From DATLGB01 sp037724045 (lineage in GTDB: Bacteria > Actinomycetota > Thermoleophilia > Solirubrobacterales > Solirubrobacteraceae): a stretch of DNA of 64,000 bases. Shown piece by piece: positions 48,858 through 57,838 of this stretch. Position numbers and translations under genes: made by a program. The notes under the pieces were generated by a model. The model saw only the letters and a program-made list of their open reading frames with translations, was not told the DNA's origin and made no database searches. Location of the stretch: NCBI GenBank assembly GCA_037724045.1, contig JBBJOW010000009.1:25449-89448 (forward strand), read 5' to 3'. Numbering within the stretch: the first letter of the stretch is position 1; every line of letters begins with the position of its first letter.

Positions 48858-50294
48858 ATGGCCGACGCAGACCGTCTGTCCGACTACCGCGCCAAGCGCG
48901 ACTTCGCCGGTACACCGGAACCCGGCGCGGGTGAGCGCGTCCCGCCGCCCGAGGGCCTTCCGCGTTTCGTCGTCCAGGAGCACCATGCCACCGCGCTGCA
49001 CTGGGACCTGCGCCTCGAGCATGAGGGCACGCTGGCCTCCTGGGCGGTACCGCGAGGGATCCCGCCCGACCCCAAGCGCAACCACCTGGCGGTGCGCACC
49101 GAGGACCATCCGCTGGAGTACCTCGACTTCCACGGCGACATCCCGGCCGGCAACTACGGCGCCGGCACCATGACGATCTCAGACCAGGGGGTCTTCGAGC
49201 TCGAGAAGTGGCGGGACGAGGAGGTGATGGTGGTCCTGCACGGGGAGCGCGTGCAGGGCCGCTACGTGCTGTTCCGGACCGACGGGAAGAACTGGATGAT
49301 CCACCGCATGGACCCGCCGCAGGATCCGCAGCGCGAGGCCATGCCCCAGACGCTCGAGCCGATGGCGGCGCGCGCCGGCGGCCTGCCGGCCGACCAGGAC
49401 GGGTGGGCGTTCGAGGTCAAGTGGGACGGGGTGCGGGCGCTGGGCTTCAGCTCGGGAGGGCGGCTGAAGCTCCTCTCGCGCTCGGGCCGCGACATCACGG
49501 CCCAGTACCCGGAGGTCCGCGGCCTCGCCGAGCTGCTCGGCTCGCGGGAGGCGATCCTCGACGGCGAGATCGTCGCCTTCTCAGAAGACGGCCTGCCGAG
49601 CTTCGGGCGTCTGCAGTCGCGCATGAACGTCGTCAGCGCACGCGCCGTCACCCGCCTCGCCCGCGACGTGCCGGTCGCCTACGTGCTGTTCGACCTGCTC
49701 TGGCTGGAGGGTCACTCGCTCATGGACCAGCCCTACGAGGCGCGCCGCGCGGCCTTGAAGGAGCTCGACCTGCACGGCTCGAGCTGGCAGGTCCCCGGCC
49801 ACCACGTGGGCGACGGGGACACGCTGCTCGAGCTCACGCGCCGCCAGGGCATCGAGGGCGTGATGGCCAAGCGCCTGGACTCCACGTACGCGCCGGGCCG
49901 GCGCACGAGCGCCTGGGTCAAGGTCAAGAACGTCAGCAGGACCTCGCTGGTCGTCGGTGGGTGGCTGCCCGGGGAGGGCGGCCGCACGGGGCGCCTCGGC
50001 GCGCTGTGCGTCGGCTTCTACGAGGACGGCGAGCTGCAGTACGCCGGACGCGTCGGCACGGGGTTCAACGAGGCCGAGCTCCTGCGCCTGGGCAAGCTGC
50101 TCGAGCCGCTTTCCGCCCAGCGCTCGCCGTTCTCGGGCCGCCAGCCGCCCAAGCACACCCGGTGGGTCGAGCCGGCGCTCGTCTGCGACGTCAAGTTCCG
50201 CGAGTGGACCCGCACCCGCACGTTGCGCGCCCCGTCCTACAAGGGCCTGCGCGACGACCTCGCGCCTACGGACGCGGGCTTCGAGCCCCAGTGA
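48858..50294 (+). CDS. LigD-type ATP-dependent DNA ligase with 3-prime phosphoesterase domain
   Basis: A 478-residue protein. Residues 1-170 are the LigD phosphoesterase domain (FVVQEHHATALHWDLRLEHEG, DFHGDIPAGNYGAG). Residues of about 178-478 are the ligase, with the AMP-accepting Lys188 in EVKWDGVRA and the OB-fold motif at the end. It trims and seals breaks in non-homologous end joining. The polymerase domain is a separate gene at 59171. No Ku gene is in the window. It converges with a TetR gene (29-bp overlap). Confidence 0.9.
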   Translation: MADADRLSDYRAKRDFAGTPEPGAGERVPPPEGLPRFVVQEHHATALHWDLRLEHEGTLASWAVPRGIPPDPKRNHLAVRTEDHPLEYLDFHGDIPAGNYGAGTMTISDQGVFELEKWRDEEVMVVLHGERVQGRYVLFRTDGKNWMIHRMDPPQDPQREAMPQTLEPMAARAGGLPADQDGWAFEVKWDGVRALGFSSGGRLKLLSRSGRDITAQYPEVRGLAELLGSREAILDGEIVAFSEDGLPSFGRLQSRMNVVSARAVTRLARDVPVAYVLFDLLWLEGHSLMDQPYEARRAALKELDLHGSSWQVPGHHVGDGDTLLELTRRQGIEGVMAKRLDSTYAPGRRTSAWVKVKNVSRTSLVVGGWLPGEGGRTGRLGALCVGFYEDGELQYAGRVGTGFNEAELLRLGKLLEPLSAQRSPFSGRQPPKHTRWVEPALVCDVKFREWTRTRTLRAPSYKGLRDDLAPTDAGFEPQ

Positions 50295-50805
50295 GGAGCA
50301 GGTCGACGAAGCGGTCGGCGATCTGCTGAGCGGTGAGGCGGCCGGCGGGGTCGTACCAGGACGGCATGTGGTTGACCATGCCGAGCAGGGCGAGGCGCGC
50401 GAGCGGGTCCTCGGGCAGCACATCGGTCAGCAGCGCTTCGAACGCCTTTCGCTGCTGCCGGATCTCCTCCCACCGGGGGTCGGATTCCACGAGCCGGCGC
50501 TCCGCCGCGAAGACGACCATGTGGTCGCGATGGGTCTCGACGTGGCGCACCCACTCGCGCACAATCGCGCGCAGCTTGGCCTCGGGATCGTCGTGCCGGG
50601 CTGCGGCTGCGCGCGCGCTCGCCAGCAGCGGCGCGAGCAGCTCCCGCTGCACGGCGATCAGCAGGTCCGCCTTGGCGTCGATGTAGTGGTACAGGCCGCC
50701 GCGCGTGAGGCCCGTCGCTGCGAGCAGATGCTCGATCGACGTCGCGTGATAGCCGCGCTCCGCGAACTCGCGAGCAGCGGCGGTGATGACGTCTTCCCGG
50801 GCCAT
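50266..50805 (-). CDS. TetR family regulator of the adjacent acyl-CoA operon
   Basis: A 179-residue regulator. The HTH is GYHATSIEHLLAATGLTRGGLYHYIDAKADLL. The C-terminal ligand domain has ESDPRWEEIRQQRKAF, as in FadR- or LiuR-like proteins that bind acyl-CoA. It diverges from the acyl-CoA dehydrogenase operon, and a 20-bp perfect palindrome covers its own start codon. It therefore probably represses itself and the operon, with an acyl-CoA as inducer. Confidence 0.87.
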   Translation of the reverse strand: MAREDVITAAAREFAERGYHATSIEHLLAATGLTRGGLYHYIDAKADLLIAVQRELLAPLLASARAAAARHDDPEAKLRAIVREWVRHVETHRDHMVVFAAERRLVESDPRWEEIRQQRKAFEALLTDVLPEDPLARLALLGMVNHMPSWYDPAGRLTAQQIADRFVDLLLTGARSPRP

Positions 50806-50822
50806 ACCGAACGTTCGGTATG
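50803..50822. promoter_or_regulatory. TetR operator palindrome
   Basis: CATACCGAACGTTCGGTATG is a perfect 20-bp palindrome. It includes the ATG of the TetR gene on one strand and touches the -10 hexamer of the acyl-CoA dehydrogenase gene on the other. Confidence 0.85.
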
Positions 50823-50824
50823 CT
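50819..50824 (+). promoter_or_regulatory. Candidate -10 hexamer of the acyl-CoA operon
   Basis: TATGCT overlaps the last four bases of the TetR palindrome and is 11 bp before the acyl-CoA dehydrogenase ATG, so bound repressor would block it. Confidence 0.5.
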
Positions 50825-50835
50825 AGCCCAATCCC

Positions 50836-51969
50836 ATGGACTTCGACCTCTCCGTCGATCACGAGCTCATCCGCCGCACGGCGCGGGACTTCGCTCTGAA
50901 TGAGGTGAAGCCGGCGGCCGAGGAGCTCGACCGCACCAAGGCGTTCCCGTACGCCATCGTCGAGAAGCTCGGCGAATTGGGCTTCATGGGCATCCCGTTC
51001 CCCGAGGAAGTCGGCGGCGCCGGAGCGGACTCACTCGCCTACGCGATCGCCGTCGAGGAGCTCGCCCGGGTGGATTCCTCGGTCGCCATCACCATGTGCG
51101 CGCACACGTCGCTGGGGACCCAGCCGATCTACCTGTTCGGCTCCGACGCGCAGAAGGAGCGCTACCTGCCCGACCTCTGTGCCGGTCGCACGCTCGGCGC
51201 CTTCGGGCTGACGGAGCCCGAGGCGGGCTCGGACGCCGGCAACGTGCGCACGCGTGCGACCCTCGAGGCCGGCGAGTGGACGATCAACGGCGCCAAGCAG
51301 TTCATCACCAACGCGGGAACCGACCTGCCCGGTCACGTCGCCATCACGGCGCGGACCGCCGACAACGAGGTCTCCAACCTGATCGTCGAGCGCGGCACCG
51401 CTGGCTACGAGCCGGGCGAGCCCTACCGCAAGATGGGCTGGAACGCGTCAGACACGCGGCCGCTGACCTTCGACGACTGCAAGGTCAGCGAGGACGCGCT
51501 GCTCGGCCCGCGCGGCCAGGGCTTCAAGCAGTTCCTGCACATCCTCGACATCGGCCGGATCGGCGTGGCGGCGATGGGCGTCGGCCTGGCGCAGGGCGCA
51601 CTGGACGAGGCCCTCGCCTACGCCAAGGAGCGCCAGGCGTTCGGGCAGTCGATCTCGAAGTTCCAGGCCATCCAGGCCAAGTTCGCCGACATGTCCACGG
51701 AGATCGAGGCGGCGCGGCTGCTCACGTACAAGGCCGCGCGCGAGAGGGACCTCGGTCGCAACTTCACGCTGACCGCGGCGCAGGCCAAGCTCAAGACGGG
51801 CCGGCTGGCGGTGCGCTGCGCCGAGGAGGCGGTCCAGATCCACGGCGGCTACGGCTACATCGAGGAGTACCCCGTCTGCCGCATGTACCGCGACGCGAAG
51901 ATCCTCACCATCGGCGAGGGCACCGACGAGATCCAGCAGATGGTGATCGCGCGGGCGCTCGGGGCATGA
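50836..51969 (+). CDS. Acyl-CoA dehydrogenase, probably isovaleryl-CoA type
   Basis: A 377-residue FAD flavoprotein. FGLTEPEAGSDAGNVRTRA binds FAD and substrate, and YIEEYPVCRMYRDAKILTIGEGTDEIQ is the C-terminal signature; the Glu in GEGTDE is in the usual catalytic place for short-chain enzymes. The operon context (HMG-CoA lyase-like, biotin carboxylase and carboxyltransferase) suggests isovaleryl-CoA to methylcrotonyl-CoA in leucine breakdown. Substrate is inferred from context. Confidence 0.88.
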   Translation: MDFDLSVDHELIRRTARDFALNEVKPAAEELDRTKAFPYAIVEKLGELGFMGIPFPEEVGGAGADSLAYAIAVEELARVDSSVAITMCAHTSLGTQPIYLFGSDAQKERYLPDLCAGRTLGAFGLTEPEAGSDAGNVRTRATLEAGEWTINGAKQFITNAGTDLPGHVAITARTADNEVSNLIVERGTAGYEPGEPYRKMGWNASDTRPLTFDDCKVSEDALLGPRGQGFKQFLHILDIGRIGVAAMGVGLAQGALDEALAYAKERQAFGQSISKFQAIQAKFADMSTEIEAARLLTYKAARERDLGRNFTLTAAQAKLKTGRLAVRCAEEAVQIHGGYGYIEEYPVCRMYRDAKILTIGEGTDEIQQMVIARALGA

Positions 51970-52856
51970 TCCGCGAAGTCGGTCCGCGAGACGGTTTCCA
52001 GAACGAGCCGGAGACCATTCCAACGGCCGTGAAGGTCGAGCTCATCAACCAGCTCGCACGCACGGGGCTGCGCCGGATGGAGTTGACGTCGTTCGTTCGT
52101 CCCGACGTCATCCCGCAGCTCGCCGACGCGCGCGAGGTGCTTTCGGCCGTCAGCATCCCCGCGGGCGTCTCCCGGTCTGTGCTGGTCCCCAACGAGCGTG
52201 GCCTCTCGGATGCCCTCGAGCTCCGCAACCGCATCGATGAAGTGAGCGTGTTCGTGTCGGCTTCCGAATCGCACAACCGGGCGAACGTCAACCGCTCCGT
52301 CGAGGAGTCCCTCGCGGGTCTGGAGCGGGTGCTGGCGACGGCCCGCGAGGCTGGGCTGGGCTGCGAGGCGGTGATCGCAACGTCGTTCGGCTGTCCGTAC
52401 GAGGGACGGGTCGATCCCGAGCGGGTGCGCTCGATCGCGCGCCGGCTGGTGGACTTCGGGGCGCAGGAGATCGGGTTCGGCGACACGACCGGCATGGCCA
52501 ATCCCGTGCAGGTGCGGCGGTTCTTCGAGGGCCTCGATCTCGGGGCGCTGCTCACCGCGCACTTCCACAACACGCGCGGCCAGGGCCTGGCCAACGTCTA
52601 CGCGGCGTGGGAGGCGGGGGTGGAGTCATTCGAGTCGAGCTTCGGCGAGCTGGGCGGCTGCCCGGTGCCCGCGGGCGCGACCGGCAACGTCGCGACCGAG
52701 GACGTCGTGTCGATGCTGCACGAGATGGGCGTCCACACGGGCGTCTCGCTGGAGAAGCTGCTCGACGCCAGCCGCTCCGCGCAGGCGCACCTGGGCCGCT
52801 CGCTCGGGTCGCACACGCTCGTCGCCGGTCCGGTGGACTGGGGGCGGAGCCGCTGA
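51966..52856 (+). CDS. Hydroxymethylglutaryl-CoA lyase-like enzyme
   Basis: A 296-residue DRE-TIM metallolyase. IREVGPRDGFQNEPETI is the metal and substrate motif, GCPYEGRVDPERV matches HMG-CoA lyases, and AHFHNTRGQGLANVYAA carries the metal His ligands. It would cleave HMG-CoA to acetyl-CoA and acetoacetate, the last step of leucine degradation. The start overlaps the previous stop by ATGA. A gene for the hydratase step is not visible. Confidence 0.88.
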   Translation: MIREVGPRDGFQNEPETIPTAVKVELINQLARTGLRRMELTSFVRPDVIPQLADAREVLSAVSIPAGVSRSVLVPNERGLSDALELRNRIDEVSVFVSASESHNRANVNRSVEESLAGLERVLATAREAGLGCEAVIATSFGCPYEGRVDPERVRSIARRLVDFGAQEIGFGDTTGMANPVQVRRFFEGLDLGALLTAHFHNTRGQGLANVYAAWEAGVESFESSFGELGGCPVPAGATGNVATEDVVSMLHEMGVHTGVSLEKLLDASRSAQAHLGRSLGSHTLVAGPVDWGRSR

Positions 52857-54610
52857 TGTTCGAGCGGGTCCTCGTCGCCAACCGGGGGGAGATCGCGCGG
52901 CGAGTCCTGCGGACCTCCCGCCGCCTCGGGATCCGCACCGTCGCCGTGTTCGTCGAGGGTGACGAACTGCACGCCCGCGATGCGGACGAGGCGCGGCCGA
53001 TCCCGTCCTACCTCGACGTCGAGGCGATCGTCGCGGCCGCCGCGGACTGCGACGCGGTGCATCCCGGCTACGGCTTTCTGAGCGAGAACCCCGCGTTCGC
53101 GCGGGCGTGCGCCGACGCGGGCGTGACGTTCGTCGGCCCGTCCGCGCAGGCCATGGAGCTGATGGGGGACAAGGTGCGGGCGAAGGAGGTGGCGGTCGCT
53201 GCCGGCGTGCCGGTGGTGCCGACGTACTCGCTCGAGGACGCGCGGTCGTCGACGGCGTATCCATTGCTGGTGAAGGCGGTGGCGGGCGGAGGCGGGCGCG
53301 GGATGCGCGTTGTGGACGATCCTTCGGGGTTGGACGAGGCGGTGGCGGCGGCTCGGCGGGAGGCCGCGGCTGGGTTCGGGGACGACCGGGTCTTCGTCGA
53401 GAAGTACCTGCCGCGGGCGCGGCACATCGAGGTGCAGCTGCTCGGCGACATCGCGCTCGGCGAGCGCGAGTGCTCCTTGCAGCGGCGCCATCAGAAGCTC
53501 GTGGAGGAAGCGCCGTCACCGGCGGTCTCCGAGGAGTTGCGCAAACAGCTCAATGACGAGGCGAGCTCGCTGGCGCTGGCGGCGGGCTACGAGAACGCGG
53601 GGACGGTGGAGTTCATCTGCGACGCGGATGATCCTCGCGAGCATTACTTCCTGGAGATGAACACGCGGCTGCAGGTCGAGCACCCGGTCACCGAGATGGT
53701 GACCGGGCTGGACCTCGTCGAGTGCCAGCTGCGAATCGCGTCCGGTGAGTCCGTGGAGTCAGACGGAGAGCTGCGCGGCCACGCCATCGAGGCGCGGGTC
53801 AACGCCGAGGACGCGCGCTGGCTTCCGCAGATGGGGACCGTGCTGCGCTACAACCGGCCGCCCGGCGTTCGCGTCGACGATGGCATCGAGGAAGGGAGCG
53901 TCGTCGGCGGCGACTACGACTCGCTGCTCGCAAAGGTGATCGTCCACGGCGAAGACCGCGCCGACGCGCTGGCCAAGCTCGACCGCGCGCTGGCGCAGAC
54001 GACGATCCTGGGCGTCGTCACCAACGTCGGCCCGCTGCGCAACCTGCTTGCCGACCCGGCCGTGCAGGCTGGCGACCTCACAACCGCACTGGTCGGGGCC
54101 CGAGGGTTGCCAGAGCAACCCTCATCCCTCGATCGGGTCGCGAGGGCGGCCGCTGCGATCGAGTTCGCCGAGCTCGGCGCCGGCGACGGCTGGCGCCTCG
54201 GCGGCCAGCGAGCGCCGAGCTGGTGGCTGCTGCAGGTCGAGGGCGACGAGCCTTTCGAGATCGAACTTCCCGCCGGCACCCCGACCCCGCCGGGCTGGCA
54301 CCACGTCCGTGACGCTGACACTCTCTGGCTCGCTCACGAGGGGCACGTGTGGCGTGTCCGCGAGCCCGCCATCGAGGAGACACAGCACGCAGCGGCCATG
54401 GGCACACTCACCGCTCCCATGCCCGGCCTCGTCCTCTCCCTCGATGCCGCAGTGGGCGATGCCGTGTCGGCCGGCCAGACGGTGCTCGTCCTGGAGTCGA
54501 TGAAGATGGAGCTCGCCATCACCGCGCCAGCCGACGGCCTCATCGAGCGCATCGAGGTGTCAGCCGGAGATCGGGTGAAGGAGCGGCAGATCCTGGTGAG
54601 CTTCGCGTGA
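52856..54610 (+). CDS. Acyl-CoA carboxylase alpha subunit (biotin carboxylase + carrier)
   Basis: A 584-residue subunit. Biotin carboxylase occupies about residues 1-450 (VLVANRGEIARRVLRTSRRLG, GGGGRGMRVV, FLEMNTRLQVEHPVTE), and the carrier domain at the C-terminus has LESMKMELA with the biotinylated Lys. In this operon it is likely methylcrotonyl-CoA carboxylase. A perfect 9-bp hairpin (54102-54123) is inside the coding sequence, in a linker. The start overlaps the previous stop (TGATG). Confidence 0.9.
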   Translation: MFERVLVANRGEIARRVLRTSRRLGIRTVAVFVEGDELHARDADEARPIPSYLDVEAIVAAAADCDAVHPGYGFLSENPAFARACADAGVTFVGPSAQAMELMGDKVRAKEVAVAAGVPVVPTYSLEDARSSTAYPLLVKAVAGGGGRGMRVVDDPSGLDEAVAAARREAAAGFGDDRVFVEKYLPRARHIEVQLLGDIALGERECSLQRRHQKLVEEAPSPAVSEELRKQLNDEASSLALAAGYENAGTVEFICDADDPREHYFLEMNTRLQVEHPVTEMVTGLDLVECQLRIASGESVESDGELRGHAIEARVNAEDARWLPQMGTVLRYNRPPGVRVDDGIEEGSVVGGDYDSLLAKVIVHGEDRADALAKLDRALAQTTILGVVTNVGPLRNLLADPAVQAGDLTTALVGARGLPEQPSSLDRVARAAAAIEFAELGAGDGWRLGGQRAPSWWLLQVEGDEPFEIELPAGTPTPPGWHHVRDADTLWLAHEGHVWRVREPAIEETQHAAAMGTLTAPMPGLVLSLDAAVGDAVSAGQTVLVLESMKMELAITAPADGLIERIEVSAGDRVKERQILVSFA

Positions 54611-56112
54611 GGGCCCTCGTCGAGGACCTCGATGCCCAGCTCGCCCGCGTCCGCCAGGGCGGCGGCGAGAAGGCGCGCGCCCGCCACGTCGAGCGCGGCA
54701 AGCTGCTGCCGCGCGAGCGCGTCGACCGGCTGCTCGACCCCGGTGCGCCGTTCCTCGAGCTCTCCGCGCTCGCCGGGCACGACATGTACGACGGCGACGC
54801 GCCCGGCGCCGGCATCGTCACCGGCGTCGGCACCGTGTCCGGCCGGGAGTGCGTGATCGTCGCCAACGACGCCACCGTCAAGGGCGGCACGTACTACCCC
54901 ATGACGGTCAAGAAGCACCTGCGCGCGCAGGAGGTCGCCCTCCACAACCACCTGCCGTGCCTGTACCTGGTCGACTCCGGGGGCGCCTTCCTCCCGCGGC
55001 AGGAGGACGTCTTCCCCGACCGCGAGCACTTCGGGCGGATCTTCTTCAACCAGGCGACGATGTCCGCGCGCGGCATCCCGCAGATCGCCGCCGTGATGGG
55101 CTCGTGCACCGCCGGCGGCGCCTACGTCCCCGCCATGAGCGACGAGTGCGTGATCGTCCGCGAGCAGGGGACGATCTTCCTCGGCGGCCCGCCGCTGGTG
55201 AAGGCGGCGACCGGGGAGGAGGTGACCGCGGAGGAGCTCGGCGGCGGCGACCTGCACTCGCGGACGTCGGGCGTCACCGACCACCTCGCCGACGACGACC
55301 GCCACGCGCTGCAGATCGTCCGCCGCATCGTGGCCACGCTCGCGCCCAAGGCGACCCCGCCGTGGGAGCGGTCCGCGCCGGAGCCCCCGCGCGAGGGACG
55401 GGCGGGCCAGTCTCTGTACGACGTCGTGCCCGAGGACCTGCGCACGCCCTACGACGTCCGCGAAGTCATCACCCGCCTGGTGGACGGCTCACGCTTCCAC
55501 GAGTTCAAGGCGTTGTACGGGCCAACGCTCGTGTGCGCGTTCGCGCGCCTCAACGGCCACCCGGTTGGGATCCTCGCCAACAACGGCATCCTGTTCTCGG
55601 AGTCCGCGGTCAAGGGCGCGCACTTCATCGAGCTCTGCGATCAACGCAAGATCCCGCTGCTGTTCCTGCAGAACATCTCAGGCTTCATGGTCGGCCGCGA
55701 CTACGAGGCGGGCGGCATCGCCAAGCACGGCGCCAAGCTCGTCACCGCCGTGTCCACCTGTCGCGTGCCCAAGCTGACGGTGATCATCGGCGGCTCCTTC
55801 GGTGCCGGCAACTACGGGATGGCGGGCCGCGCGTACTCGCCGCGCTTTTTGTTCATGTGGCCCAACGCGCGCATCTCGGTGATGGGCGGCGAGCAGGCGG
55901 CGACGGTGATGGAGACCGTCGGCCAGCCCGAGGTCGGCGCCACGCTGCGCGAGCAGTACGAGCGCCAGGGCCACCCGTACTACGCCACCGCGCGCCTCTG
56001 GGACGACGGCGTCATCGATCCGCTCGAGACCCGGCGGGTGCTCGGCCTCGCGCTGGACGCGTGCGCGAACGCACCGCTCCAGGACGTCCGCTACGGCGTC
56101 TTCCGGATGTAG
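54607..56112 (+). CDS. Acyl-CoA carboxylase carboxyltransferase subunit
   Basis: A 501-residue carboxyltransferase with both halves. GIVTGVGTVSGRECVIVAND and PCLYLVDSGGAFLPRQEDVFPD are N-half motifs; GFMVGRDYEAGGIAKHGAKLV and GGSFGAGNYGMAGRAY are C-half motifs. The pattern is that of the methylcrotonyl-CoA carboxylase beta subunit, more than that of propionyl-CoA carboxylase. The GTG start overlaps the alpha-subunit stop by 4 bp. It is the last gene of the operon. Confidence 0.9.
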   Translation: MRALVEDLDAQLARVRQGGGEKARARHVERGKLLPRERVDRLLDPGAPFLELSALAGHDMYDGDAPGAGIVTGVGTVSGRECVIVANDATVKGGTYYPMTVKKHLRAQEVALHNHLPCLYLVDSGGAFLPRQEDVFPDREHFGRIFFNQATMSARGIPQIAAVMGSCTAGGAYVPAMSDECVIVREQGTIFLGGPPLVKAATGEEVTAEELGGGDLHSRTSGVTDHLADDDRHALQIVRRIVATLAPKATPPWERSAPEPPREGRAGQSLYDVVPEDLRTPYDVREVITRLVDGSRFHEFKALYGPTLVCAFARLNGHPVGILANNGILFSESAVKGAHFIELCDQRKIPLLFLQNISGFMVGRDYEAGGIAKHGAKLVTAVSTCRVPKLTVIIGGSFGAGNYGMAGRAYSPRFLFMWPNARISVMGGEQAATVMETVGQPEVGATLREQYERQGHPYYATARLWDDGVIDPLETRRVLGLALDACANAPLQDVRYGVFRM

Positions 56113-56132
56113 GGAACGAGGGACGTTGCCCG

Positions 56133-57059
56133 CTATCCCGGCTGGCGCCGGGCGGGCCCGAGGATGTAGGCCCCCGCAGAGGGCCGGACTTCGCGGGTGC
56201 CGCGGGGGAGGGGGACGTCCGGGGCGAACAGGGCGAGCACGTGGCCGCCGAAGCCGCCGCCGATCAGCCGCGCGCCGGTAGCGCCCGCGCCCTTCATGGC
56301 CGTCACCACCGCTTCGACGCGCTCGGTGGATACGCCGAGATCGTCGCGCAGGGAGGCGTGCGACTCGTCGAGCAGCGGCCCCAGCGTCTCGACGCCGGTG
56401 AAGGCGCGGACGCGCGCGTTCTCGCTCGTCACGTGGGCGCCGTCCGGCTCCGCGCGGACGTCGTTGTAGCCGGCGGTGGCCAGGTCGCGGGCGCCGGCGG
56501 CGGCGACGGCGAGGCGCCAGCCGCCGAGCTCGAGCGGCACCGGCTCGACGGTGTCGGCGGTGAAGTCGATCCGCAGCGCGTGCCCCTCCCGCGCCAGCAG
56601 CGACGCGTACTGGTCGAGCAGCCCCGTGCGGGCGCCGACCCACTCGTTCTCCACGCGCGAAGCGAGCCGGGCGAGCGCTCGCCGATCGGGGTCCTCGCAG
56701 CCGCAGAGCGCCAGCGCCAGCGCGCACCCGAGCGCCGCCGACGAGGCCAGGCCGCCGCCGCGCGGCAAGTTCCCTCCGATCTCGATGCGCGCAGGGCGTG
56801 CGTCCAGCTCGGCGACCGTGCCGCGCACGAAGGCCCGCCATCCCGTTGTCGGCCCCGGCCGCCACGCATCGAAGGCGTCCGTCTCGCCGAGGTCGCGCGC
56901 GACGGCCATCGTCAATGGGCCGGGCAGCGGCGTCGCCCGCACGGTCACGCCCCGGTCGATGGCGAAGGGAAGCGCGAGGCCGCCGGCGTAGTCGGTGTGC
57001 TCGCCCAGCAGGTTCACCCGGCCGGGCGCGAACGCGACGATGGACCCGTGCGCCATCAT
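56133..57059 (-). CDS. galK: Galactokinase-like GHMP kinase
   Basis: About 308 residues. The galactokinase signature GRVNLLGEHTDYAGG is near residue 14, the ATP motif LPRGGGLASSAAL near residue 108, and GGGFGGHVLALF near the C-terminus. It is shorter than usual galactokinases (350-390). No galT or galE is close. Either of two ATGs (57059, 57056) may be used. It converges with the carboxylase operon and follows the RsbW-like gene in the same direction. Confidence 0.82.
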   Translation of the reverse strand: MMAHGSIVAFAPGRVNLLGEHTDYAGGLALPFAIDRGVTVRATPLPGPLTMAVARDLGETDAFDAWRPGPTTGWRAFVRGTVAELDARPARIEIGGNLPRGGGLASSAALGCALALALCGCEDPDRRALARLASRVENEWVGARTGLLDQYASLLAREGHALRIDFTADTVEPVPLELGGWRLAVAAAGARDLATAGYNDVRAEPDGAHVTSENARVRAFTGVETLGPLLDESHASLRDDLGVSTERVEAVVTAMKGAGATGARLIGGGFGGHVLALFAPDVPLPRGTREVRPSAGAYILGPARRQPG

Positions 57060-57072
57060 GTGCACGATGCCC

Positions 57073-57456
57073 TTAGCGGTCGAGCTCGAACCAGACCGAG
57101 TTCGCCGTGTCGCCGGCGTCGCGGTCGATGCCCCAGCGGTCGGCGAGCGTCGCCACGAGATACAGGCCCCAGCCCTCCACCGTGTCGCGGTCCTCGGCCC
57201 GGCCGTCAAGCTCGAAGCCCTGGCCCGGGTCGGATACCTCGACGTGGACCCGCGCCTGCTCGACGCGAACGCGGAGCACGATCGCCTCCTGCGGGGACAT
57301 CTCGGCGTGGCGCAGCGCGTTGGTCACCAGCTCCGACACGAGCAGCCGCACGTCGCCGAGCTGGTCGTCGGGCAGCGTCCCCGCGAGACCGTCGACGGCA
57401 TGCCGCGCCGCCGCCGCCGAGTCGAGCTCCCGCGGAAGCTCGAGCTGGAGGCTCAC
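57073..57456 (-). CDS. RsbW-like ATPase
   Basis: A 127-residue HATPase with RLLVSELVTNALRHAE as N-box, VSDPGQGFEL as G1 box and GWGLYLVATLADRWGI as G2 box. This form (WGLYLV) is the Streptomyces-type regulatory ATPase class more than classical RsbW. It overlaps the preceding STAS gene by 4 bp. Confidence 0.83.
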   Translation of the reverse strand: MSLQLELPRELDSAAAARHAVDGLAGTLPDDQLGDVRLLVSELVTNALRHAEMSPQEAIVLRVRVEQARVHVEVSDPGQGFELDGRAEDRDTVEGWGLYLVATLADRWGIDRDAGDTANSVWFELDR

Positions 57457-57791
57457 TCAGTCGCCTCTGCGACCGAGTCGACGAAGCGCAGCCGCTCCGT
57501 CATGCGCGTGATCTCGAAGACGCGCTGGACGTCGGGCCGGCCGCGCACGAGCGACAACCGGCGGCTCTCGCGCTGGGCGCGCTCGTCGGCGAGGACCATC
57601 AGCCGCAGGCCGGTGGAGTCCATGAACTCCAGGCCTGACAGGTCCAGGACGAGCTCGCGGGAGTCGTGGTCGGTGACGATCCGCTCGATCTCGTGTTCGA
57701 GCAGAGAGGCTCCGGCCACGTCGAGCTCGCCCGCGAGCGCCACGATCGCCGCCTCGCCGGTCACCGTCGTCTGGAAGCTCAGCAGCGTCAC
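57453..57791 (-). CDS. STAS domain anti-sigma factor antagonist
   Basis: A 112-residue RsbV-like protein: AAIVALAGELDVAGASLLEHEI and LVLDLSGLEFMDSTGLRLMVLADERA, with the phospho-acceptor in MDSTGLR. It forms an operon with the RsbW-like gene. This is the fourth STAS protein in the window. Confidence 0.85.
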   Translation of the reverse strand: MTLLSFQTTVTGEAAIVALAGELDVAGASLLEHEIERIVTDHDSRELVLDLSGLEFMDSTGLRLMVLADERAQRESRRLSLVRGRPDVQRVFEITRMTERLRFVDSVAEATE

Positions 57792-57838
57792 TCAGACCGG
57801 AAACATACGAAAGGTCGGCTCCGGATACATCTGTCGGT

